Source: Tritrichomonas musculus (Eukaryota > Parabasalia > Tritrichomonadida > Tritrichomonadidae). From it: a stretch of DNA of 64,000 nt. Made by a program: the position numbers and the translations under genes. Numbering within the stretch: position 1 is the first letter of the stretch; every line of letters begins with the position of its first letter. Under the pieces are notes generated by a model. That model searched no databases. It was not told the DNA's origin and saw nothing but the letters and a program-made list of their open reading frames with translations. Positions 10,510-21,397 of the stretch are shown in pieces. The stretch lies in NCBI GenBank assembly GCA_039105265.1, contig JAPFFF010000019.1, positions 806,001-870,000 of the forward strand, in the 5' to 3' direction.

Positions 10510-13118
10510 TTATTTCTCATGAATAGTTCGATTATATAAATTATAAGATTCATAACGGAAACATAACGACCATGATTGATTCATGTCAGGCTTCTTCAAA
10601 TGCATGTCATTATCTCTTCTGCTATGTTCTAAATAGAAAGTAATCATTGGTAGAATTCCTAAATTGGGATTTTGTCTTAATTTTTGGATATCATCATTAT
10701 ATAAAAACCAAACTTTGTTATGGGCAAACAAATGGAAATTCGACATTTTAAATGAAGTCCTTCCAGCTAGTAATGAAACTGGGTCATAACTACCTTCAGT
10801 AGTTAAGAAGACGTCATTTTTCTTTGTATTATGAATAATATAATCAGCAACGTTATCTTCTGCATCACCCCATAGTGGTGATTTCTTTTTCCATTGCCTA
10901 TTGATGCCCATCAATGAGGATAAAGTACAAGATAAAAGAAACAAAATTGAAAACCCTAGAAATACTCCTTGAATTTCTTCATTCACAGATTTGTTTTTCT
11001 TGTTTTCTTCTGTTTTGACAAAGTTCAAGTTGGTCAACTTCTGAAGAGCAATGGGAACAAAAATACTGGATACAAGACCCCAAGTTGGGTAGAAAAACAA
11101 GAAATTATATTTGCTAACAGATTGGAAGCTTATATAATTGCCAATGATAAAAATAGGAACGGTTGGTAATAAAAATTTGATGTGCAAAACATCTAAAAAG
11201 AACCAGACAAATATCAACACAAAAAGTGGATATAATCCAAGATTTGAATACCATTGAACTATTGAAGGGAAAAATGAACCTTGCTTGATATTGTCAGACC
11301 ATAAAACTTCTCGATGGATCCAATCAAGATCCATTCCAGTCTTACGGTATTGAATTAGAGAGACAGAAGAGATAATGGCAAAGCAAACTATCATCTTTTG
11401 AATAGCAGGAGAGAAGAAGGTATCAATAAAATCGGCTTTACATGAATTTCCAAAATTAATGAAAAACAATTTAATTGAGGGAATGTTCAGATTACTAAAT
11501 ATTAACGAAATATTCACTTTGTTCTTGTTTACTGCTTTTGCTATATGAGAATATACAAATTCAACAATGATATATAAAATTACATACATTCCAATTGAAA
11601 AAAAACCTTGGTGTTGTAGAGGGACAGTAAGACCAAGAAGAGTACCGATCAAACTGTATTCGTTCTGCTTTTGAACTTGCTTAATCTGATATCTATTTTC
11701 GTTGAATTCATCAGTTGGCTTTGCTGATATGTTTTCAGAGTCAAAGATGCTGTTGTTATTGTCATATTCTGGTAAAGACTGCTTTTTGTTCGAATCGTTC
11801 TGATTATTATTATTAGATATATCTTCACTATGAGATCTTTTCTTTTTAAAGCATCTTTCTTCACTCATAAATAATAAAATTATTGATGAAGAAATATGAA
11901 GAATGAACGGAGATGAACGATAAGATAAAATATATTGAAGTATAGGATGAAGCCAATTAGTTGTTTCATCTTTACCAATTACAGAAACAAAATCAACAAA
12001 ATTATGATTTCTATTAACTGCATAAAACCACCTGAAAAATCCCATACCACTGAGATTTAATAACAAAAAAAGTGAAACAAACGGTAGGAATAATGGAGTT
12101 GAGTTAGATTTTGTTAACCTTGGATTTGCCATATTAATTATGGCTTGTACGACAAATATATAAATAAAGCAAAAAGATGTCATTACAATAATAGAAGGGA
12201 CAATCATTGCAAGTCGTAAAGATGGACAACCTGAAAGAATCAATATTGCTGAGTGGTATGCTGTAATCCATTGTGAGCGTGCACGGCATTGATAACACAT
12301 TGGATGATGTATTACAATAATATTTGAAAAGCCACTGTTTGATCCTTTTAAAAAAGAATTAATTAGAGATATTTCATTTGACAATTCAAATGAAAAAATC
12401 TATGTGTTAGTAATAACATTCATAAAAAAAAATGCAATCAAGTATATTTTTTTTAAAATTTGAATTAATAAATTCGAAGATAATTCTAAACATATATCTA
12501 AATCCAAATGAAAATCAGTAAAAAATTGTTTTGTTTGGCATCATCAATAATTATTTTTTTAGAAAATAATTATTGATAATAAAAAAAATTATCTTTGAAC
12601 AAAAATCAAATAAAAAATGTACCAGATTGCATAAAAAAACATACTGTGTTGAGTACTCGAGGTTCTGAAAAGTAAAACTTTGAAAATAAATAAGATGAAA
12701 AAATAAGTGAAATGAATATCACAATGAAATCGGGCACTGAAGGTAAACTAACTCGTAAATATTTCTTTTTGTTTCGTTGCGTAAACATATATGCTGAAAA
12801 TAAGCAAAGTCCAATCGTGTGTAGAATCATATGAAATAAATTTAAACCTAAAATTGGCGATAAACAAAAAACGATAATTGAAGAAACAAGAAAACCGAAT
12901 GGCATTGATAAGAAGAGTATATGAACAAACTCAAACTTCCTTGGCAACCACCATGCTATGATTTCGAAGCCAAACCAAAGCTGAGATAAAACTGTGAGAA
13001 CCCATAACATATTATGACATGTTACATAAAAAACGATAGAACATATTTTTTTAAGATTGGATTGCGAATTACTTGAACCTTCAACAATTCCAGGGAATGA
13101 ACAGAGGCGCGATATCAT
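10510..13118 (-). CDS. polytopic membrane protein, GT-C-like, two exons
   Basis: Exon 1 runs 13118-12645 (158 codons) and exon 2 12399-10510 (629 codons); splicing out 12644-12400 keeps the frame and gives about 787 residues. About a dozen hydrophobic helices span both exons. The start of exon 2 (HHPMCYQCRARSQWITAYHS) and the C-terminal VFLTTEGSYDPVSLLAGR resemble uncharacterised eukaryotic/bacterial multi-pass proteins with a glycosyltransferase-C-like layout. A hydrophilic Asn/Ser loop lies near exon-2 residues 180-235. ER membrane location and lipid-linked sugar substrate are inference. The start is uncertain: the first ATG at 13118 overlaps the opposite-strand gene by 62 bases, and an ATG at 13010 (MLWVLTVL) just before the first helix is a good alternative. 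Confidence 0.65.
12400..12644 (-). other. spliceosomal intron (245 nt)
   Basis: On the minus strand the intron begins GTATGT (12644-12639) and ends ACTAACACATAG (12411-12400). This is the trichomonad arrangement in which branch site and 3' splice site are fused (family consensus GTAYGT and ACTAACACACAG). Removing it fuses exon 1 in phase 0 to an exon 2 that is open upstream of its first ATG (five extra codons, IFSFE). Without splicing, translation stops within 12 codons. Confidence 0.85.
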
Positions 13119-14481
13119 AGCTTCTCAAGATGATAATAACGATAACCTAGAAGGCAACGATGAAGAAGAAATCAGCATTATTCATTTTATTGAAAATTAT
13201 TTTCAGTTGATTGAAAACGAGAATGATGACCAAATCGACAAATTTTTAATATTGTTTTCAGAACAGCTTGATAGTAGAATTTTCGCAGCTCTTGAAAAAG
13301 AAGAAGAAGATCTTTTCCAATTATTTTCAACTTTTTTTTTCCAACAATTATCAAGTCAAACAAGCACAGACAAACTTTTACAATACCTACAAATCTTTCA
13401 TAAACTTCAAAATCTTTTTAGAAGCGTATCGTATTACACTCTCACTCCACAAAATCTTTCAATTTTATTCAATTTTTTCGACATTGAAAACCATCAAATA
13501 AAAAACGAATTAATTTTAATATTTGGACAATATTTACCAGTCAATTATAATGTTTACAACATCTTAATTAAAAAAGCTATTTCATTATTACAATTAAAAG
13601 ATATAACAATCTGTCATTCTTTATTGAATTTCATCAATAAATATTTAATTGAATTAAAAACCTCCCTTTCAAATTCTGAACTTTTGAATATCATTCAAAT
13701 TCTCACTTTATTACTAGAACAAAGTGAAATTGACACATCAACAATAAAAATGATTTCATTCATTCTCAAAAATATTTTAAATACTTCACTCAATTCTTTC
13801 TTATCACAATTTGACCTTTCAATGATCAATTTCATTGAAAAAATCATTGTCATCTCTTTATCTAATCAAGATATTCACTCATGCGCAGCTTTAGCAAATA
13901 CATTGGAATCAATTCTAATACTGACATCAAATAGAATTCCAACTTTTTTCTCAGAAAAAGTTAACATTTTATTTGAAAATTTCAATTTATTAATTTTTAT
14001 TGAAATTATTAATAAAAGTAAAAATCCTTTGCCCATTCTTTCGGTCCAATGCATTTGTAATTTCATTTTGGCTGGTTTTGCTAATCGAGTTTTGTCTTTA
14101 AATGACGTTGTAAGTTGCTTTCTTAATAAGCTCGAAAATGGCGATTATGAAATTAAAGAAGAAATCATTCTTTGCTTGATAAATTTGCTCGAAAAAGCTC
14201 CATTAGAATATAAATCGTCTTTTTTATCGAATAGAAAAATTTTATCGCTGTTTGTTGACGTATTTCCAACTCTTCATATAAAATACGTTTTGTATTTTTT
14301 GAAAAGTTTATATAATGAATTATCACAATGCACCAAAATTGCAAATTTCGCTGATATAAAAAATGCTTTCTTAGAAGCAGAGTTTTTAAACATTTTCGAA
14401 TCACTTGATTGTGAAGTCGAAGGAGATGATATTTCTGAAATTCAACCAATTAATGAACTCTTTCAAAATATATTATCATGA
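13057..14481 (+). CDS. alpha-helical repeat (HEAT/ARM-like) protein, start unresolved
   Basis: About 474 residues. After an acidic N-terminal stretch (DDNNDNLEGNDEEE) come repeated amphipathic helices with regular Leu/Ile/Phe spacing, as in HEAT/armadillo solenoids, so it is probably a protein-binding scaffold. No signal peptide or membrane helix. Oddity: the frame opens at 13030 but has no ATG until about codon 230; 13057 is a TTG. A missing 5' exon, a sequence error or a decayed start are all possible; I see no splice motif upstream. The 5' end overlaps the N-terminal codons of the opposite-strand membrane-protein gene. Confidence 0.6.
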   Translation: MDCELLEPSTIPGNEQRRDIIASQDDNNDNLEGNDEEEISIIHFIENYFQLIENENDDQIDKFLILFSEQLDSRIFAALEKEEEDLFQLFSTFFFQQLSSQTSTDKLLQYLQIFHKLQNLFRSVSYYTLTPQNLSILFNFFDIENHQIKNELILIFGQYLPVNYNVYNILIKKAISLLQLKDITICHSLLNFINKYLIELKTSLSNSELLNIIQILTLLLEQSEIDTSTIKMISFILKNILNTSLNSFLSQFDLSMINFIEKIIVISLSNQDIHSCAALANTLESILILTSNRIPTFFSEKVNILFENFNLLIFIEIINKSKNPLPILSVQCICNFILAGFANRVLSLNDVVSCFLNKLENGDYEIKEEIILCLINLLEKAPLEYKSSFLSNRKILSLFVDVFPTLHIKYVLYFLKSLYNELSQCTKIANFADIKNAFLEAEFLNIFESLDCEVEGDDISEIQPINELFQNILS

Positions 14482-14952
14482 TATAGTTATTTGATTTAAA
14501 GATATGTTAATGCAATTTAAATGTTTTTAGACCATTTTACTATTTTTGAATATAATATATAATTTTTGATTTTTCATGCAGTCTAAAATAAATCGTTGTA
14601 ATCTTTTTTTTTTTTTTTTTGTCAAATACATAAGTTAACAATCACTAGTATTTCATCTATTATCAATTGTATTTTTTGATATGATTTTTTAACTCTTTTA
14701 TATTTGTTAGTTTAAATGAAAGAAAATAATAATATGAAACTGAATACTTACTACTTTGATGCATATTGAAAACCTAAAAAATGTGAATAACCTATTCAAT
14801 CTAGTCGACTAACCTTAAAATTCTAACGATTTTATTATTATTCTGAAAATTCAATACATCATTCAATTTATTTCAAAAATTGATAAAATATTTTTGTTTT
14901 CCATTTTCAAAATTTTCAATCAGTATTTTTCTTCCAAGCTGGTAAATATTAT
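14482..14952. other. intergenic, AT-rich
   Basis: Contains a T17 run near 14,604 and no recognisable gene. The last 30 bases hold TCAGTATTTTTCTTCC, a weak initiator candidate for the following gene. Confidence 0.6.
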
Positions 14953-17058
14953 ATGGACGATCTAAGCGACAGCTCAGAGCAAAAAACATTGTCCATTCAA
15001 TACCTTCCTTTTTTCTTTTCTCATTTCTTTATGCTTATTATTATAATCATCGCTACTATTATTGGAATTGTATGTTCAAATTATCAAACAGCTGGACCAT
15101 TTTATTCATCAAATGAAACACTTGATTTTTCACCAAGTTTTAACTCACCAAGCTTAGAATATCCTTACTTTTTTTCACAACTTAGTGATATTCATCTAAC
15201 ACACGCACATTCAACTCGAACCAAGCACATACTAGAAATTTTAACCGGTATTGCAAATAGAATAAAACCATATCTTGTTATTATTACAGGCGACATTGCT
15301 GATGCATCAGATTCTTCCACTTTCCTTCAACCTCGAAAACAATACAAATTAAATTGGGACGAATATAACAAAACCCTTCATGAAAGTGGCATTTTAAAAG
15401 TTTCACAAATTTTCGAAGTTCCAGGGAATCATGATATTTACAACGTTGAATGGGAAACCTCAGAAAAAAATTATTTCCCTAAATATACTCAGCACAAAGT
15501 TCAATCAATGAATGTTGAATCTTTTTTAATTGAAGGCCAATTCAATTTTATATCCATTAATCCAGTGAAGTTTCCTTATATATCAGCTCCCCTAGGAATG
15601 ATGCCTTATACATCAACATCAGTATTAAACGAATTCGAAACTCATTTCATCAACGATAACCCAAGTGTTTCCAATATCATCATTTCACACTACCCTCATT
15701 ATTCAACATGGACAGCTCACCCTAGTAAAATGGAGAAAATTTATTCAAAAGCAAGACTTTTCTTATCAGGACATTTTCACCCAAGAACGAAAGAAATAGT
15801 TCATTATGGAAAATTGCTTCATGTTGTCACGCCACCGACTGGCTACACAGATTATTCAGGATTAATAACAATTGAAAAGAAATCAGCAATTGTATACCAT
15901 CAAATTAACGCGTTACAAGATGATCCAATTATTGTGGTAACATATCCTGTTCCAATCGAGCAATTGAGCAACGATCAAGTCTTTAATAAAAAGAAATTTC
16001 CTGTTCGTGTTATTAGCTTTACATCAAACGTCCTCAATTTGGAGTTATACATTGATAATAATTTGATAGGAAAATTGAATTACAACAAGGAATTGAAAAA
16101 TAACGTACTTTTATATTCATGCGATTTGAAATCAGACTTAGCAGAAGGAAAGCATACTTTAAAAATTGAAGGCGATGCTCATCATGAAATGGAATTCTTT
16201 ATTGGTGAAAAATCGCCAAAAATTACTGAAACAATGATGAGTTATTTCACACCGCACTTTTTCTTCGGAAGTGTTGCGGCCATTTCATTTTTGATCCTGA
16301 TTAGACTCATTCCATTCTGGCTTCTTTGTAATGACACCCTTGACAAATATGAAAATTACATGTATTACGGAAAAGCCGTTAGTAACAGAGAACTTGAAAA
16401 AATATTCAAGAAAGAAGCCGAATTGAAAGATTTAAATGCGGGTTCGATTTCGAATTCTCAGAAAAATGATTCAGATAAATCTGTAAGTTCAGAAGGAGCA
16501 ACAGACCAAAACGACGAGGATGAGGAAGAAGTAAATGACGATGTTAAAATTAAATGGTACCATCAAATTTACTTGGGCCCATTATATATGATTTGCAGAC
16601 TCAGAAAAACACCACTTTCAATTTATATAGTTTTAATTATTCTATTCATTTGGTATATACCTTTACCGTTCTATTTCACCAAAATTGAGTCGAAGCTCGC
16701 CATTCTTTGGTGTTGGGGATATATATCAGATTCGAAACTTTTTCAATTCAATACACCACTCTGGTTCCTGCTCCTTTATGACCTAATGCTTTTGTTCCCT
16801 TTGATTGATGTTGCTGGTATGATGTATGAAGGAGAATCTTTGCTTTTGGTTCATAAAATTGAATTCGCGTTGCTTTGCATCGTGATGGCAATTGCAATTG
16901 TAGCTTGGGTTGCTGTGTTATATGTGGCTGGTGGCGCTTTCTCTATTTTCACATCTTTCATGCTTTATTTTGCACTTTTTGGCGTGATTTTTATCTTTTG
17001 CAGAGTTTTCATTCACCAAAAAGAGAAATTGAGAATAATTGCGGAATCTTCTTATTAG
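14953..17058 (+). CDS. TMEM62-like transmembrane metallophosphoesterase
   Basis: 701 residues. A membrane anchor near 20-45 is followed by a calcineurin-like phosphoesterase domain with metal-ligand motifs in order: SDIHLTH (~75), TGDIAD (~115), PGNHD (~157), ISHYPH (~236) and SGHFHP (~272). A beta-rich region follows (~320-410), then about six C-terminal membrane helices interrupted by an acidic linker (DQNDEDEEEVNDD). This order matches TMEM62-family proteins. The catalytic domain would lie on the lumenal/extracellular side if the N-terminal helix acts as a signal anchor. Substrate unknown. All five motif blocks are intact. Confidence 0.85.
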   Translation: MDDLSDSSEQKTLSIQYLPFFFSHFFMLIIIIIATIIGIVCSNYQTAGPFYSSNETLDFSPSFNSPSLEYPYFFSQLSDIHLTHAHSTRTKHILEILTGIANRIKPYLVIITGDIADASDSSTFLQPRKQYKLNWDEYNKTLHESGILKVSQIFEVPGNHDIYNVEWETSEKNYFPKYTQHKVQSMNVESFLIEGQFNFISINPVKFPYISAPLGMMPYTSTSVLNEFETHFINDNPSVSNIIISHYPHYSTWTAHPSKMEKIYSKARLFLSGHFHPRTKEIVHYGKLLHVVTPPTGYTDYSGLITIEKKSAIVYHQINALQDDPIIVVTYPVPIEQLSNDQVFNKKKFPVRVISFTSNVLNLELYIDNNLIGKLNYNKELKNNVLLYSCDLKSDLAEGKHTLKIEGDAHHEMEFFIGEKSPKITETMMSYFTPHFFFGSVAAISFLILIRLIPFWLLCNDTLDKYENYMYYGKAVSNRELEKIFKKEAELKDLNAGSISNSQKNDSDKSVSSEGATDQNDEDEEEVNDDVKIKWYHQIYLGPLYMICRLRKTPLSIYIVLIILFIWYIPLPFYFTKIESKLAILWCWGYISDSKLFQFNTPLWFLLLYDLMLLFPLIDVAGMMYEGESLLLVHKIEFALLCIVMAIAIVAWVAVLYVAGGAFSIFTSFMLYFALFGVIFIFCRVFIHQKEKLRIIAESSY

Positions 17059-17525
17059 TTTTATTTGTTTATAAATATTATATTTTATGTATTTAATGAT
17101 TATTATTGTTTGGGTGTTTATTTTTTGTATATCTATTTGAATTCATAAAAATGATTTTTTGAATTCGTAAATAGCTCGATCATTAATATTAATGCTCATG
17201 AGCAGTTAATATTTTCCAATTTTTTAAAAAAACTTAAAAATAAGAAAAATTGAAATATTTTATTGATTGCACATCATTAAAAAAATAAATTAAATCCTAA
17301 ATCTCTTTGCTTCAATGATAATGTTGATGCCAAATTAATTGATAAAAAACCAAGTTAAATATAAAATTACGACAATTATGTTAATATTCGTTTTTTTTTT
17401 TTTATTTTTCAAAGATTGGCGAGTAATTCAAACAAACTTACTTGTTACGATTATTATTTAAATAGATAGTTTTCAAATATTTCAATAAATTATTTTGATT
17501 GAATAAAATTTTTTTCTCCTAATTT
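17059..17525. other. intergenic, AT-rich
   Basis: No gene, RNA or repeat recognised; contains a T14 run near 17,391. Confidence 0.6.
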
Positions 17526-18407
17526 ATGGGTGCCTGCTCAAGTTGTTGCTGCTGTGTAGCAAAAACTGTTATTGCCGTTCATTGTCTTCTTCACCTTCTT
17601 AATTTGCATTTTACATTGAAAGAATGGAGGGAAGCAAGAAGTACAGGAACAATTGAAGAGCTTAAGGAAACACTAAATGATCTGGGGTCTGATTTATCTA
17701 AAATACCGGTTAATGAACTACCAGAATCATTGGATAATGCAGTTTTCATATGCTGCAACACTTACAAAAAGTTATCTTATAGACTCGGCGTCGGCCCAAT
17801 GAATGATTCAATTAATGTTGCCACATATCTGCATGATATTGGACATACAGTTTATTATTTGCATAACCCTACATCTGACCAGTTTATTGAATATTTAAAG
17901 TACTTTTTGTCACATACAAAAAAGCATTTAACTGTTTATTATACAGGTCATGGCGCAAGTATCGATGATGTACATGGTGATGAAAGTGATGGAAAAGATG
18001 AATGCATGGTGTTTGAAGATAAATTTATTGTTGATGATGATTTGGCTGATATCTTAGCGCAATATAAAACTAACCCAGATTGTAAAACGCTTCTTCTAAC
18101 AGATTGCTGCCATAGTGGATCTATTTGGGATATCCAATCTGGAAACTTTAATGGAAGAGTTCTGCCTCCAAATGTCATGTCAATTTCAGCTGCAGAAGAT
18201 GAGCAAACTTCAAAGCAAACAAAAATAGATGGCACCTATCAAGGGATTTTTACTTTTTATTTCTTCAAGCTTCTGCTAGAAAATCCTAACTATACGCCTA
18301 AGGAATTGGAAAAGGATATAAAGCCATATCTTAATCAATTTGAGCAATGCTATGTTGTCGCTACAACCTCAGAATCAATGCTCAACGAACCAATTTTTTC
18401 AAATTAG
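17526..18407 (+). CDS. metacaspase (C14 family) with predicted lipid-anchored N-terminus
   Basis: 293 residues. Caspase-like fold with histidine motif YYTGHG (H142) and cysteine motif TDCCHSGS (catalytic C195), the His-Cys dyad of metacaspases, which cleave after Arg/Lys. The acidic segment DVHGDESDGKDECMVFED between them is typical of metacaspases. The protein begins MGACSSCCCC: Gly2 with Ser6 fits an N-myristoylation site and the Cys cluster could be palmitoylated, so membrane attachment is likely. There is no long linker or p10 spacer, so it is closer to type I without a zinc-finger prodomain. The start is supported by the MG motif and an upstream stop-rich leader. Confidence 0.88.
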   Translation: MGACSSCCCCVAKTVIAVHCLLHLLNLHFTLKEWREARSTGTIEELKETLNDLGSDLSKIPVNELPESLDNAVFICCNTYKKLSYRLGVGPMNDSINVATYLHDIGHTVYYLHNPTSDQFIEYLKYFLSHTKKHLTVYYTGHGASIDDVHGDESDGKDECMVFEDKFIVDDDLADILAQYKTNPDCKTLLLTDCCHSGSIWDIQSGNFNGRVLPPNVMSISAAEDEQTSKQTKIDGTYQGIFTFYFFKLLLENPNYTPKELEKDIKPYLNQFEQCYVVATTSESMLNEPIFSN

Positions 18408-18554
18408 TTTTAATTTTATGTTTTAATGTTAAAAATATGTGTTTATTTCTTTCATCTAGCTTTTAAATTCGAAACCTGAAATTTTTTAAAAGTTTTGATT
18501 TTCTATTTGGCCTTATATTTGCAAAAAGTTCAAAATCTTTTGTACGTTTGCTAT

Positions 18555-21293
18555 ATGGAAAATAAGGGTAGACCAAAAACTGAATTAGATCGAAATGTAC
18601 CTAACATAAAAATCAAGCAAAAAAAAGATAAACCTAAAGCAAGAAGTGAGTCAGCTAGGCGTATTCATCACAGTCTTTCAAGTCCAGATACCAATATAAA
18701 AAATAATTCCAGTAGAAGTAGTATTAGTAATATCGAGCATAATCAAACTAATAATCAACCGCAATCTCCTCTTTATACTCCAAGAGCTCAGCCGTTATCA
18801 ACCAGGTCAAATAAATCAAAAAAAGCGCAATATGTTGGCTTTAAAGCAACAGAAGTTAGAAACAAAGCAGATTTAATACATAACAGAAATATTACAGAAC
18901 AACTGCTTGTATCACAAAAACCAGAACCAGTTCTTCAAACTTTAAATAATATGATCAAACAAATCCCAACAGAAGATTATGAAACCTCAGATGCAGCAAA
19001 CAAACTTCAAATTGTCACCAAATTATTTAATGCGTTTACTTTTGCATGGAATGAAATTTCTTTACAAATTAAAGAACTAAGTGAAGAGCATGCAATGGTT
19101 CTATTTCATTTGAAAACATTTTATAATCACATATTTTCTGAATATCCAAAAATTTTATATTCATTCGATCAAGAAGTCCAAAATTTAAAATTACAAATTC
19201 AAGAACGCGATCAACAAATTAATTTATTAACAAAGCAAATTGATGAAAATGAAGACTCGTTATCGTCCATTCGCAACTATATTTCAGGTTTACAAAATGA
19301 ACTCGATGACACAATTGCGCAAAGAGATTCATTCGAAAGTGAGCTTAGCAAAGAAGTTATTGAAAATGATCAACTGCAAAGCACATTAACAGATCTTCGT
19401 TGTACAATAAGAAAACAAAGAGAAGGAATTATTAGATTATATAAAATATTCGATATGGTTGAAGCTCAACCTCATGCAATGGCTGTAGGTTTCGTCGGAC
19501 AATCTATTTCAACTCAATCATCAAAGGGACAGCCCAATCAAGTATTTATTAATCAATCAGCAGATCAAGTATCTACTCAAAATTCTAATTCTTCTCTAAA
19601 ACTTTCCAACTCAAACATATCAGATAAAGAGCTTATTGAATATCAAAATGAACAACTCAAAAGAGTATTTGAAAGCGAGAAAACCCGAAATGATTTTACA
19701 AAAATTGTTATTGAAAATCTAAAACTTGACAAAAAAATGGATAAAATAGTTAATCGAAAAGGAAATGAAGAATTTGAGGAAGCTTTATATGGTGACGATA
19801 GTGATGATGAAGAAAACAACTCAAACACGAAAAAGATTTCAAATGTAATTTTACGCGATGTTTCAGTTGATACAAGCGATATGCAAATTCCTTTAAATGA
19901 ACAGTTACCATTTTCAAATCCCTTTTTATTTGAGCGACCTGTAGCCTCCAAAAATCTTTCACTCAAATCATTAGATTTATCCTTAATCAAAAGCGAAGAA
20001 GCCTTTTCTTTAGCACCATTAGAGCCAGCAGAAGTTGTCAGTAAAGATCACGAGCCACTACGCCGCGTTATTCTAAGTTTTATGAAATCTCCATTAGATA
20101 AGGTCGATTCCAAATTAATGCCAGATCAAACCACCGAATTCAAAAAGTTTTACTGGATATATCCTAAATACATGACCATATTTACAAATGGCCTTAATTA
20201 TGAAAATCCGGAACGACCGTTTAAAACATTTGATGACGTTGTCACCAGTTATTTCAGAAACATGTATCAAACCTCATATTTAGCCAACCAAATGCAGCAA
20301 GTTTTTATTAATTCTATTTATATCTTTGAAAAAATTGAATCATCAGTTCATCTTTTTTATTCATTTTTAACTAACGAATATGATTTGAATGAATTTCGTT
20401 TTTTATACATTTTACTTGAATATTCATTGAATTCAACAGATCCACAAATATCAACATTAATGAACAAAGAGATGTTGACACCTGAAGATACGCAAATACA
20501 CATAAAAAGAAGCAAGGCTAGAGAAATTTATACTGCTTTATTTCCTATCGGCGATGTACCAAAATGGTTGAATGATTCAATTAATGAACCAAATATTGAA
20601 TATTGGGACTTCATTGAAAATTGTATCAAAAAGTTCGACGAGTATAGAAATCATATGTGGTCAATAATTAAAAACGGTTTGCTTTTAAGCGACTGCTCGG
20701 ATACTAGTCACATTACTTACAAGCAATTTAAAAATTTCTTCGGTATAGCTTTGCCGTCAGTATCGTTCGATGAGGTTAAATCTATATGGAATGAATTGAC
20801 TACTCGCAATAAGGCTAATGAAAAAAGAGACGATATGCTCGAGTTCGAAGCTTTGTGCTATTATATCACACAGAAGGAAGAGCTCTTTTTCGAGGTAGTT
20901 CGGAGAGTAACTCCAAGAAATTTTACGGCAAGATATTTCGATTTGAACGGTTCGATTTTGAATGCTTTGACTTTCATTGTAAAAAGATTGGTCTATTATA
21001 TTCCAACAGTTTATGGCCAAATGAAGTCAAATTTGGCTCTTTTTCAAATAACTGGTGAGGCTATTAGAGAATGTTTGTTCATGTGCGATATACCAAGATC
21101 TTTTTCGCACTATAGAATGCTCCTTCATTTGATTGATGGGGTTTATGTGAGAGATTTAGGAAGTTTGAAATTATCTAGTCGATCATCTGACCAAGAAGTG
21201 AAAGAGTTTCTCGAACACTTTGAAACTCGAGAAAAAGCTGTTGGTATTATATCATTATCGCGAAGTTCATCAAAAATAAAGTCAACTAATTAG
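18555..21293 (+). CDS. 912-residue coiled-coil protein, cytoskeletal type
   Basis: The ATG at 18555 (MENKGRPKTE) is preferred; the frame extends 20 codons further upstream but only from a TTG. Residues 1-110 are basic and disordered. About 120-300 form a coiled coil (FDQEVQNLKLQIQERDQQIN and onward). A low-complexity middle includes the acidic DDSDDEEN, and the C-terminal ~400 residues are helical, with an EF-hand-like stretch around DTSHITYKQFKNFFG. The part just before the coiled coil faintly resembles the N-terminal domain of TSNAXIP1-type proteins, hinting at a ciliary or cytoskeletal role. That link is weak; otherwise the family is unknown. Confidence 0.7.
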   Translation: MENKGRPKTELDRNVPNIKIKQKKDKPKARSESARRIHHSLSSPDTNIKNNSSRSSISNIEHNQTNNQPQSPLYTPRAQPLSTRSNKSKKAQYVGFKATEVRNKADLIHNRNITEQLLVSQKPEPVLQTLNNMIKQIPTEDYETSDAANKLQIVTKLFNAFTFAWNEISLQIKELSEEHAMVLFHLKTFYNHIFSEYPKILYSFDQEVQNLKLQIQERDQQINLLTKQIDENEDSLSSIRNYISGLQNELDDTIAQRDSFESELSKEVIENDQLQSTLTDLRCTIRKQREGIIRLYKIFDMVEAQPHAMAVGFVGQSISTQSSKGQPNQVFINQSADQVSTQNSNSSLKLSNSNISDKELIEYQNEQLKRVFESEKTRNDFTKIVIENLKLDKKMDKIVNRKGNEEFEEALYGDDSDDEENNSNTKKISNVILRDVSVDTSDMQIPLNEQLPFSNPFLFERPVASKNLSLKSLDLSLIKSEEAFSLAPLEPAEVVSKDHEPLRRVILSFMKSPLDKVDSKLMPDQTTEFKKFYWIYPKYMTIFTNGLNYENPERPFKTFDDVVTSYFRNMYQTSYLANQMQQVFINSIYIFEKIESSVHLFYSFLTNEYDLNEFRFLYILLEYSLNSTDPQISTLMNKEMLTPEDTQIHIKRSKAREIYTALFPIGDVPKWLNDSINEPNIEYWDFIENCIKKFDEYRNHMWSIIKNGLLLSDCSDTSHITYKQFKNFFGIALPSVSFDEVKSIWNELTTRNKANEKRDDMLEFEALCYYITQKEELFFEVVRRVTPRNFTARYFDLNGSILNALTFIVKRLVYYIPTVYGQMKSNLALFQITGEAIRECLFMCDIPRSFSHYRMLLHLIDGVYVRDLGSLKLSSRSSDQEVKEFLEHFETREKAVGIISLSRSSSKIKSTN

Positions 21294-21397
21294 TTATTAT
21301 CAATAAACTTTGTGTTTGAATGAATTCAATTTTTTTTTCTGCTTTATATGTGAATAAATATTTAAGTATATTATATTTTATTATCAATATCAAGAAA

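Noticed and set aside
18495-18554. Upstream extension of the coiled-coil gene to 18495
   Set aside because: The extension starts at a TTG and reads as hydrophobic AT-rich sequence; the ATG at 18555 gives a normal charged N-terminus.
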